Origin: Clostridia bacterium
Lineage (GTDB): Bacteria > Bacillota > Clostridia > UMGS1883
Assembly (NCBI GenBank): GCA_017468215.1
Contig: JAFUJG010000239.1
Coordinates: 1 to 6,299, forward strand
Direction of reading: 5' to 3'
DNA length: 6,299 bases
Position 1 is the first letter of the stretch. Each line of letters begins with the position of its first letter. The notes under the pieces are model-generated. The model was not told the DNA's origin. It saw only the letters and a list, made by a program, of their open reading frames with translations, and made no database searches. This document shows, piece after piece, positions 1 to 5,431 of the stretch. The translations under genes and the position numbers were made by a program.

Positions 1-2
1 GA

Positions 3-644
3 TTACTCACTGGCCTCTACAAGACCGTCACGGTCTCTTGCAAACTTAATACCCACCGAGGAGCCAAGGTTAACAGGCTTAACAATAACAGGGTATGCAA
101 GCTTTTCCTCAACCCTTGCAATAACAGCATCGCCCGACTTAAAATATTCTCTGGAATAAAAGCACACAGCATCCAGCACGTTTACGCCTGCATCACGGAG
201 CACGCACTTCATTGCGTATTTATCCATACCCAATGCAGAGGCGGTTACGTCACAGCCTGCATAAGGCACGCCCAGCATTTCCAAAAAGCCCTGCAATGTG
301 CCGTCTTCAACATTTGTGCCGTGTACAACAGGGATAAACATATCACACACCGCACTAACCTTATTGCCCCAAATTGGTGCCTTAACCTTTTTAAGCTCAA
401 CTGCCGCATTGCTCTTTTTAAGGATAACCTCGTCGCACTCATTTAAAAGAGCAGGGATATCCTTGTACTTTGCAATGTCTAAAAGTGCTTCGCCTGTGTA
501 GAATTTTGAGTCCTTTGTTATGTAAATGGGCACAACGTTATACTTTTCCTTATTAAGAGCGTGCATCGCTTGAGATGCCGAAATAACGCTCACCTCGTGT
601 TCAACGCTGTTACCGCCAAAAAGCACACCAACTGAGATTTTCAT
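3..644 (-). CDS. ddl: D-alanine--D-alanine ligase family protein, N-terminal 213 residues, ended by an in-frame TAA
   Basis: Ddl is a cytoplasmic ATP-grasp ligase that joins two D-alanines for the peptidoglycan precursor. Residues 1-30 carry the N-terminal signature GGNSVEHEVSVISA. HGTNVEDGTLQG lies near 108-119; the family form is usually HGxxGEDGxxQG, so V112 replaces a glycine. GMDKYAMK lies at 139-146 and the ATP-binding VKPVNLGSSVGI at 188-199. The start at 644 is chosen because AAAGGA (659-654) sits 9 bases before this ATG; a longer frame from 680 would begin upstream of that site. The frame stops at TAA (5-3) after 213 residues, whereas Ddl proteins are usually about 300-370. The omega loop that sets D-Ala, D-Lac or D-Ser preference and the C-terminal Mg-binding residues are absent. 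TAA also ends murF, the hydrolase and gltX, so recoding is unlikely. The gene may be a frameshifted pseudogene, or the sequence may be wrong at this edge. The family is sure; intactness is not. Confidence 0.85.
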   Translation of the reverse strand: MKISVGVLFGGNSVEHEVSVISASQAMHALNKEKYNVVPIYITKDSKFYTGEALLDIAKYKDIPALLNECDEVILKKSNAAVELKKVKAPIWGNKVSAVCDMFIPVVHGTNVEDGTLQGFLEMLGVPYAGCDVTASALGMDKYAMKCVLRDAGVNVLDAVCFYSREYFKSGDAVIARVEEKLAYPVIVKPVNLGSSVGIKFARDRDGLVEASE

Positions 645-660
645 AATTATCAATCCTTTC
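645..660 (-). promoter_or_regulatory. Ribosome binding site fixing the ddl start
   Basis: On the minus strand AAAGGA occupies 659-654, with a 9-base spacer to the ATG at 644-642. It favours a protein starting MKISVGVLFGG, which matches the usual Ddl N-terminus, over the in-frame upstream start at 680. Confidence 0.7.
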
Positions 661-670
661 TTACTAAAGC

Positions 671-770
671 CCACAACCAAGGCTCCCTTGTGTAAAGGGA
701 GCTGTCAGCCAAGCTGACTGAGGGATTGTTTTAATACCACGGACCGCCGAGGACGTCGGTCCCTACAAAA
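671..770. repeat. Palindromic intergenic repeats between murF and ddl
   Basis: Three hairpins stand in a row. GCTCCCTT (682-689) pairs with AAGGGAGC (695-702) around a 5-base loop. GTCAGC (704-709) pairs with GCTGAC (713-718) around CAA. GGACCG (741-746) pairs with CGGTCC (757-762) and encloses an overlapping GACGTC palindrome at 752-757. The first two together resemble a dispersed repeat I recall from gut Firmicute genomes, and the third resembles another common short one; this is memory, not a search. None is followed by a U-run on the minus strand, so they are not ordinary terminators. They lie inside the probable murF-ddl transcript and could affect processing or stability. I see no convincing promoter for ddl in the spacer (645-799). 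Confidence 0.65.
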
Positions 771-799
771 ATCAGGTCATTCCGCAGGAAATTCATTCC

Positions 800-2365
800 T
801 TACAGATAATTGTCGGGCAAATCGTTTTCCAACAGAACAATCTTATTTTCTTCGTTTATACCTCTCATCATGGCAAAGGCCTCGTAAATATCCTTTGCAC
901 ACATAATCTTTTCGTCATCGGGGCGTACACTGTCGGCACCCTTTTTAAGTATGGGGTACTGCTTTTCCCCAACGAAAATCGCATAATCGGCACACTTGGC
1001 ACAGATTGCACCAAGCTTTTCGTTTTCTTCTTCCTCTCTGTCGCCAAGCTCTACCATACCGGGGGTAATAACAATCCTGCAGCCCTCAAAGCCTTCAAGG
1101 GTTTCGAGTGCACCCTTTGCACCCTCGGGGTTTGAGTTGTAGGCATCGTCAATAATAGTGCAGTCGGGCTGCTTTTTAAGCTGGAGACGGTGCTCAACGC
1201 TCTCAATTCTGCGCATGGCAATTTTTATATCATCCTCGGTTACGCCGTATTCAATTGCCACAGCCGCACTGCCTGTAAGGTTTATAACGTTATGCAAGCC
1301 TAAAAGCTTTGTCTTAAGCTGCACCTCACACATAGGCGTTACAAGGGTAAACTCGCTTCCCGAAGGGGTCGATTTTATATCCTTTGCCCAATAGTCGCAA
1401 TCGGGGGTTGTGCCGTAGGTAACGGTGTTTTCGTCCTTTGGCTGACTGCGGATAATTTCGTTATCGTAGTTTACAAACTTTTTGCCTTCTCCAACGCTGT
1501 CTAAAAGCTCGTATTTTGTTTTTGTAATGTTTTCCTGGCTCTTAAAGGTTTCAAGATGCTGAGGGCCAACGCTTGTAACAATACCCGCTCCGGGCTTTAC
1601 AAGGTCGCATATTTCTTTAATATCGCCCGTTTGTCTTGCACCCATTTCAACCACAAAAACCTCGTGCATGGGCGACAAAAGCTCGTTAACAGTTCTGACA
1701 ACGCCCAAGGTTGTATTGTAGGAATGAGGTGTCATAAGGGTGTTATATTTTTCGCTTAAAAGCTCTGTTACAAAGTTTTTCACGCTGGTTTTGCCGTAGC
1801 TTCCCGTAATGCCGATAACCTTTAAACCGTGCATGCCTTCGAGCTTTTTTACCGCACTGTTAACAAAGCCCTTTCTTATATGGCTTTCAACAGGTGCATT
1901 GATAAGGTTTGACAAAATAACTGTAACAGGTGCTATAAATGTAGCTGCAAAAAGCAGCAAGGGAGCAATCCATCTGGGCACAAACAAGCCTGCCGCCATT
2001 ACAGCAAAGCTTATTATACCCTCGGTTACAAAAAGCCTCTTTACCCTGTCTGTTATTACAAGGGGCTTCTTTTCGGTCTCGCCCTTCTTTGCCATGTCAA
2101 GAACAATGTATATAAGAGCATATGCCGCAATGGCAGGGAAAGGCCCGAACACAAAGAACACATAACCCAAAAGGGATATAACCGCCTTTAAATCAACAGC
2201 CTTAAGCTTATTTTTACCAAGGTAGGTAATATACCTTTTGTTAAAATACGAGTTAAGCTGAAGCATGTGTGTTTCATGTCTCAGTCTGCCTGTCATTACA
2301 ACCCACAAATGGATACCTATAACAATTAAGTAAAGTGCAATATACATAACACGTGCACCGTTCAT
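800..2365 (-). CDS. murF: Membrane-anchored Mur ligase, probable UDP-MurNAc-tripeptide:D-Ala-D-Ala ligase (MurF)
   Basis: This 521-residue protein probably adds D-Ala-D-Ala to UDP-MurNAc-tripeptide using ATP, the last cytoplasmic step of the nucleotide precursor. Hydrophobic segments at about 7-24, 61-88, 110-129 and 131-155 suggest four membrane helices. The Mur ligase core follows: ATP-binding TGSYGKTS (187-194), VVEMGARQTGDI (238-249), TKTKYEL (281-287) at the usual carbamylated-lysine position, HNVINLTGSAAVA (358-370), VEHRLQL (390-396), DDAYNSNPEG (406-415), and TPGMVELGD (434-442) in the C-terminal domain. Classical soluble MurF is roughly 450 residues; the added N-terminal membrane part explains the extra length. 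The chosen ATG lies behind GTGGTGA (2377-2371), 12 bases after the hydrolase stop; an ATG at residue 7 is possible. The adjacent ddl, which makes the substrate, supports MurF over MurC, MurD, MurE or MurT. TAA stop at 802-800. Confidence 0.82.
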   Translation of the reverse strand: MNGARVMYIALYLIVIGIHLWVVMTGRLRHETHMLQLNSYFNKRYITYLGKNKLKAVDLKAVISLLGYVFFVFGPFPAIAAYALIYIVLDMAKKGETEKKPLVITDRVKRLFVTEGIISFAVMAAGLFVPRWIAPLLLFAATFIAPVTVILSNLINAPVESHIRKGFVNSAVKKLEGMHGLKVIGITGSYGKTSVKNFVTELLSEKYNTLMTPHSYNTTLGVVRTVNELLSPMHEVFVVEMGARQTGDIKEICDLVKPGAGIVTSVGPQHLETFKSQENITKTKYELLDSVGEGKKFVNYDNEIIRSQPKDENTVTYGTTPDCDYWAKDIKSTPSGSEFTLVTPMCEVQLKTKLLGLHNVINLTGSAAVAIEYGVTEDDIKIAMRRIESVEHRLQLKKQPDCTIIDDAYNSNPEGAKGALETLEGFEGCRIVITPGMVELGDREEEENEKLGAICAKCADYAIFVGEKQYPILKKGADSVRPDDEKIMCAKDIYEAFAMMRGINEENKIVLLENDLPDNYL

Positions 2366-2377
2366 TCAAATCACCAC

Positions 2378-3136
2378 TTATTTCACAAAATATTCCAACG
2401 CCGCAAAAAATTTGGCAGGTCTGTCAAGATAGGAAAAATGTCCTGCTCCCTCAAGCACAACAATACCGCTGTCGGGAAGAAGGCTATCCATAATATGTGC
2501 ATCGCCCATGGGCGTTGCCATGTCCTTGTCGCCCCATATAAGAAGGGTGGGCACGTTAATAGAGGGGAGATAATTTCTCAAATCCTCGTTTACAACACGG
2601 CTCATGGTTGCACGCATATTATCACTTAAAACCTTGTAGTCGCTACTGCCTGCATTTTTCACAAGCTTTTCATATAACCCTGTTTTGTTGAGTAGAGGCA
2701 TTTTAAGTATCTTTTTGCCCATTTTGTAGGAGTAAACCTTTACGTAATAGTCAAGTCCCCTTTTGGGCTTAATGCCTGCCGCATCCACCAAAACTATCTT
2801 ACAGGGCTTTGTTTCCATTTTTTCAAAAAGCTTTATAATAACCCTTCCGCCGAAGGAATGTCCCAGCCAGATTGCACCCTCGCAGTCAGCTGCGGTTATA
2901 AACTTTTTCATAAAGAGGGCATATGCCTCAACATCCCATACATCTTCTGGCTCGTCACTTTTGCCAAAGCCGGGAAAATCAAGCGCCACAACCCTCATAT
3001 AGGCAGAAAGCTTATTTATAATAGGGGTAAACGCCTCTTTGTTGGCACCCCAGCCGTGAAAAAGCACAATAGTCTTTCCCTCGCCTTTATCTATATAATT
3101 AATATTTAATCCGTCGATGTTAACATTCTTCTCCAT
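2378..3136 (-). CDS. Alpha/beta-fold hydrolase, first gene of the murF-ddl cluster
   Basis: This 252-residue protein has the full set of alpha/beta hydrolase motifs. HGWG (27-30) forms the oxyanion-hole region, LDFPGFGKSD (52-61) follows, and GHSFGG (92-97) is the nucleophile elbow with Ser94. WGDKD (201-205) supplies the acid, probably Asp205, and GAGH (230-233) supplies His233. The region at about 122-190 between elbow and acid is a lysine-rich helical cap. No signal peptide is seen, so it should be cytoplasmic. The ATG at 3136 is chosen because GGAGG (3149-3145) lies 8 bases upstream; a GTG at 3145 would overlap that site. The stop lies 12 bases before murF, so cotranscription is likely. 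The substrate cannot be read from the sequence: esterase, lipase, haloperoxidase-like and C-C hydrolase names would all be guesses. Its place in a cell-wall operon suggests an envelope-related role, by inference only. Confidence 0.88.
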   Translation of the reverse strand: MEKNVNIDGLNINYIDKGEGKTIVLFHGWGANKEAFTPIINKLSAYMRVVALDFPGFGKSDEPEDVWDVEAYALFMKKFITAADCEGAIWLGHSFGGRVIIKLFEKMETKPCKIVLVDAAGIKPKRGLDYYVKVYSYKMGKKILKMPLLNKTGLYEKLVKNAGSSDYKVLSDNMRATMSRVVNEDLRNYLPSINVPTLLIWGDKDMATPMGDAHIMDSLLPDSGIVVLEGAGHFSYLDRPAKFFAALEYFVK

Positions 3137-3149
3137 AAGACACACCTCC
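3137..3149 (-). promoter_or_regulatory. Strong ribosome binding site of the alpha/beta hydrolase
   Basis: GGAGG at 3149-3145 on the minus strand stands 8 bases from the ATG at 3136-3134. It overlaps the in-frame GTG at 3145, which rules that codon out as a likely start. Confidence 0.85.
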
Positions 3150-3168
3150 GCATAATATACTATTATAT

Positions 3169-3196
3169 ATTATATCACTATTTTCCAAATAATCAA
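3169..3196 (-). promoter_or_regulatory. Sigma-A type promoter of the hydrolase-murF-ddl operon
   Basis: On the minus strand TTGATT (3196-3191) and a perfect TATAAT (3174-3169) are separated by 16 bases. Transcription would start near 3162, about 25 bases before the hydrolase ATG. An inverted repeat, ATAATATA N6 TATATTAT at 3152-3173, overlaps the -10 box and start point and could be an operator, although such AT-rich symmetry also arises by chance. Confidence 0.65.
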
Positions 3197-3205
3197 CAAT
3201 AATTC

Positions 3206-3234
3206 TTGACAAACTAAAATGCAAAATATAAAAT
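3206..3234 (+). promoter_or_regulatory. Sigma-A type promoter of tRNA-Thr
   Basis: A consensus TTGACA (3206-3211) and TAAAAT (3229-3234) are spaced by 17 bases. Initiation is expected near 3241, giving a leader of about 8 bases before the tRNA. It is divergent from the hydrolase promoter, and the two -35 boxes are about 10 bases apart. Confidence 0.8.
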
Positions 3235-3248
3235 ATATTCGTTAACTC

Positions 3249-3323
3249 GCCGGTGTGGCTCAAAGGCAGAGCAGCGGTATCGTAAACCGCAGGTTGCAAG
3301 TTCGATTCTTGTCACCGGCTCCA
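3249..3323 (+). tRNA. trnT: tRNA-Thr, anticodon CGU
   Basis: A complete cloverleaf can be folded. The acceptor stem GCCGGTG (3249-3255) pairs perfectly with CACCGGC (3313-3319). The D stem GCTC/GAGC (3258-3261/3269-3272) closes a 7-base loop containing G18 and G19. The anticodon stem GCGGT/ACCGC (3274-3278/3286-3290) holds loop ATCGTAA, giving anticodon CGT (3281-3283), which reads ACG threonine codons. The variable loop is AGGTT. The T stem GCAAG/CTTGT (3296-3300/3308-3312) has one G-U pair and loop TTCGATT. The discriminator base is T3320 and CCA (3321-3323) is encoded. The gene stands alone with its own promoter and terminator. Confidence 0.97.
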
Positions 3324-3356
3324 AAAAAGCGTATTGCATTTGCAATACGCTTTTTT
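3324..3356 (+). terminator. Rho-independent terminator of tRNA-Thr, probably bidirectional
   Basis: GCGTATTGC (3329-3337) pairs with GCAATACGC (3342-3350) around ATTT and is followed by TTTTTT (3351-3356). A run of A at 3323-3328 on the other side gives a U-run on the minus strand too, so it could also stop transcription arriving from the right. Confidence 0.93.
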
Positions 3357-3785
3357 ACTTATTCCCTATTCCCTTTTCTGCTCTTTTTTCACATTCTATC
3401 TGATAACCCTTATATAAAATCACGCATACCCTATAGATGTTATAACTAACTTTACCCCACCCATGCTGCGTTTTTTGAGTTTTGTTCCTGACTGGCAGAA
3501 ATTGCGAGTATCCCCTTCCGCTTCTTACGAGCAATTTCAGCCCGATTAGGTCGCTGAGTGCGACCTTGGAGGGCGGTGACACAAAAGGGACAAAACGAAA
3601 AAAACACAACCCACATGTTTCATATCAATCACAGCCGTATAATCTCCGCCCCTACGAGGCCGGTTTGGGGTCCGGGGAATCGGAACCCCGGTGCTTTTGG
3701 TACTTTTGGCACCAAAAGTACACAAGGTACACACCCTGTGGTAATCCTTAAATTTTTTTATGAAAATTGAGTTTTCCTATCTCCT
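3357..3785. other. Gene-free region of about 430 bases between the tRNA and CapA-like gene ends
   Basis: Short open frames occur on both strands here (for example 3355-3609 minus and 3482-3751 plus), but none has a ribosome binding site or a recognisable family, and several run through the palindromes. The left part (3357-3480) is AT-rich and holds nothing I can name. The right part (3494-3735) is more GC-rich and contains the hairpin series listed separately. The region lies between convergent 3' ends, where no promoter is required. Confidence 0.7.
3494..3721. repeat. Series of four hairpins, possible composite dispersed repeat
   Basis: Four inverted repeats follow one another. GGC plus GAAATTGC (3494-3496, 3498-3505) pairs with GCAATTTC plus GCC (3531-3538, 3540-3542) with one mismatch. 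GGTCGC (3549-3554) pairs with GCGACC (3560-3565). CCGGGG (3672-3677) pairs with CCCCGG (3686-3691). GTACTTTTGG (3700-3709) pairs with CCAAAAGTAC (3712-3721) around a 2-base centre. The segment is richer in GC than its flanks. It resembles intergenic repeat material I associate with gut Firmicutes, but only a genome comparison could show copies. No transposase or clear target duplication is visible. Confidence 0.55.
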
Positions 3786-3814
3786 AAAAAAGGCTGTCAT
3801 TTTTTGTGACAGCC
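3786..3814 (-). terminator. Rho-independent terminator of the CapA-like gene
   Basis: Read on the minus strand, GGCTGTCA (3814-3807) pairs with TGACAGCC (3799-3792) around a 7-base loop and is followed by six T (3791-3786). It begins 7 bases after the TGA stop at 3824-3822. Confidence 0.92.
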
Positions 3815-3821
3815 CTTTTCT

Positions 3822-5381
3822 TCATTTTACTATTTTATCAAAAACCTCATTATAAGCCTCAACAGTAAACCGTTGTCCGTACATACCTCTGTGCTTATGC
3901 CTTGCCGCCATCTCGGCAGGATAATCCTTTAAAAGATATGCACTGTAGCAGCCCGGTTCCATATGCGTTACAACACCCTCAATGGTTGCATTTTCGCAGT
4001 GTGTGCCGTTTGCGTCCTTTACAATTGTAAAGTCTGCCATTGCACACAGTGCGTTCTGATAATCGTTCTGGTTGGATATAAAATTACCCAAGGAGTAATA
4101 CACAGGCACTACCCTGCCGTCAGAGGCAATTACATCGTAAAGCGGCTGCACAACATGGGGATGATGCCCCACAATAACCGTGGCACCGCAATCGGCAAAA
4201 AGCTGTGCCCATTTTTTCTGGCTTTCGCTCGGGGTGTTCTGATATTCGTTACCCCAATGGGCAAAAACAACAATTGCATCGCTCATGCTCTTTGCACGTG
4301 CCATATCGCTTTTTATTTTGTCCTCATCGAGCAAATCCACCATATATTCCTTGCCCGAGGGCAGCCTGTATCCGTTAAGAGAATAGGTATAATTTAACAG
4401 TGCCATTGTTATGCCGTTTCTTTCGATAATGCTTATATGCCCGGCATCGTTTTCGTCCTCGTGTATGCCCAGCATTTCAATTTCGGGATAGTTTTTCCAG
4501 AACTGAGTTGTATACAAAATGCCACCCACGCCACGGTCAAAGGCATGGTTTGTGGCATGTGTCACCACATCAAAGCCTGCTTCCGCCTGAGCTATGCCCA
4601 TCTCCTCAGGTGTGCCGAAGGACGGGTAGCCTGTAAAGTTATTTTCAACAAAAACGGTCTCCTGGTTTACGCAGGCAACGTCAGCAGATTGGATATAGGG
4701 CAAAACATTTTCAAAGCACTGGGTAAAATCATATCCGCTTCCTGTCTGTGCAGCTTTTATAACAGGGCTGTGTCCTATACAATCACCAAATGCCACAAAG
4801 CTCACCTCGAGGGTACCTTTATCAAAATGCACCCTTTTTTCCTTGTTGCAGATACGCTCAATAACAATGGCAAGCTCACTTTTTACCATGTGCTCGGTTG
4901 GTCTGAAGGTGGCAGCAGCCTTATCGCCCGAAAATACGCCCATTTTGTACAGTGCGTATATCTCCTCCTTTGCATAGCTACCGCCTGCATCAACAATTGC
5001 ACCGTCAATTACGTTGTTTATGTATTCGTGCTCGGTGGCTTTTGCAAGCATATACGCAACAGCCTCTCGTGTGGCAGGAGCATCCCACTCCCCGAAATCA
5101 TAAGGCGCAATTTCCTTTTTAATTACGTATTCAATGGGATTACCCTCGCCCTTGCCCATAATTTTTGTAACAGCATCAGCACACTCGCTGAGAGTTACCG
5201 TATCGTACACACCAAAATTATCGCCCTCGGGCACCATGTAACCCTCGTTCACACAAAACTCTACCGCAGATGTGTAAAAATCCCACTCCCTCACATCATT
5301 GTACATGCCTTGGGTATATTCAATTTTACCGCAGCCTGCTAAAAGCATAGCAGCTGCAAGTGCACATAAAATCCTTTTCAT
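3822..5381 (-). CDS. SLH-like repeat lipoprotein with CapA-family metallophosphatase domain
   Basis: This 519-residue protein is probably a surface lipoprotein. Residues 1-17 form a lipoprotein signal: MKR, a hydrophobic stretch, then lipobox LAGC with Cys17. Residues about 32-180 look like degenerate SLH repeats at about 36-76, 98-118 and 138-178, the last with GVFSGDKAAATFRPTEHMVKSE-type spacing. Residues about 192-440 match the CapA/PgsA metallophosphoesterase-like fold: FGD (198-200), NQE (239-241), THATNHAFDRG (274-284), AHWGNEY (374-380), GHHPHV (405-410) and YSLGNF (429-434). CapA relatives take part in poly-gamma-glutamate export or attachment, but no capB, capC or capD lies beside it, so that role is not shown. 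The start has AAGGTGA (5392-5386) just upstream. A terminator-like hairpin lies directly before that site, and the gene ends in TGA and its own terminator. Confidence 0.87.
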   Translation of the reverse strand: MKRILCALAAAMLLAGCGKIEYTQGMYNDVREWDFYTSAVEFCVNEGYMVPEGDNFGVYDTVTLSECADAVTKIMGKGEGNPIEYVIKKEIAPYDFGEWDAPATREAVAYMLAKATEHEYINNVIDGAIVDAGGSYAKEEIYALYKMGVFSGDKAAATFRPTEHMVKSELAIVIERICNKEKRVHFDKGTLEVSFVAFGDCIGHSPVIKAAQTGSGYDFTQCFENVLPYIQSADVACVNQETVFVENNFTGYPSFGTPEEMGIAQAEAGFDVVTHATNHAFDRGVGGILYTTQFWKNYPEIEMLGIHEDENDAGHISIIERNGITMALLNYTYSLNGYRLPSGKEYMVDLLDEDKIKSDMARAKSMSDAIVVFAHWGNEYQNTPSESQKKWAQLFADCGATVIVGHHPHVVQPLYDVIASDGRVVPVYYSLGNFISNQNDYQNALCAMADFTIVKDANGTHCENATIEGVVTHMEPGCYSAYLLKDYPAEMAARHKHRGMYGQRFTVEAYNEVFDKIVK

Positions 5382-5396
5382 ATTATCACCTTAACG

Positions 5397-5425
5397 AAAA
5401 AGGGGTGTCGCAACTGCAACACCCC
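5397..5425 (-). terminator. Terminator-like hairpin between gltX and the CapA-like gene
   Basis: On the minus strand GGGGTGT (5425-5419) pairs with ACACCCC (5408-5402); GC pairs inside the loop can extend the stem to about 10 base pairs around AGTT. Five T follow (5401-5397). It lies 6 bases after the gltX stop (5434-5432) and 4 bases before the ribosome binding site of the CapA-like gene, so it also forms part of that gene's leader. Confidence 0.85.
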
Positions 5426-5431
5426 ACTTTT

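Noticed and set aside
3197..3240. T-box or riboswitch leader
   Set aside because: The leaders on both sides of the divergent promoters are short (about 8 and 25 bases) and cannot hold such a structure.
3249..3323. tRNA-associated integration site
   Set aside because: No integrase, no second copy of the tRNA 3' end and no phage-like genes are visible in the window.
3355..3609. 84-codon minus-strand frame and overlapping short frames in the gene-free region
   Set aside because: It runs into the tRNA terminator, crosses hairpin repeats, matches no family I know and lacks a good ribosome binding site.
3494..3721. CRISPR array or attachment site
   Set aside because: The hairpins differ from one another in sequence and spacing, with no repeated unit, no spacers and no cas or integrase gene nearby.
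4437..5342. 301-codon open frame on the plus strand
   Set aside because: It is antisense to the clear CapA-like gene, has no recognisable domain, and is explained by codon bias of the minus-strand gene.
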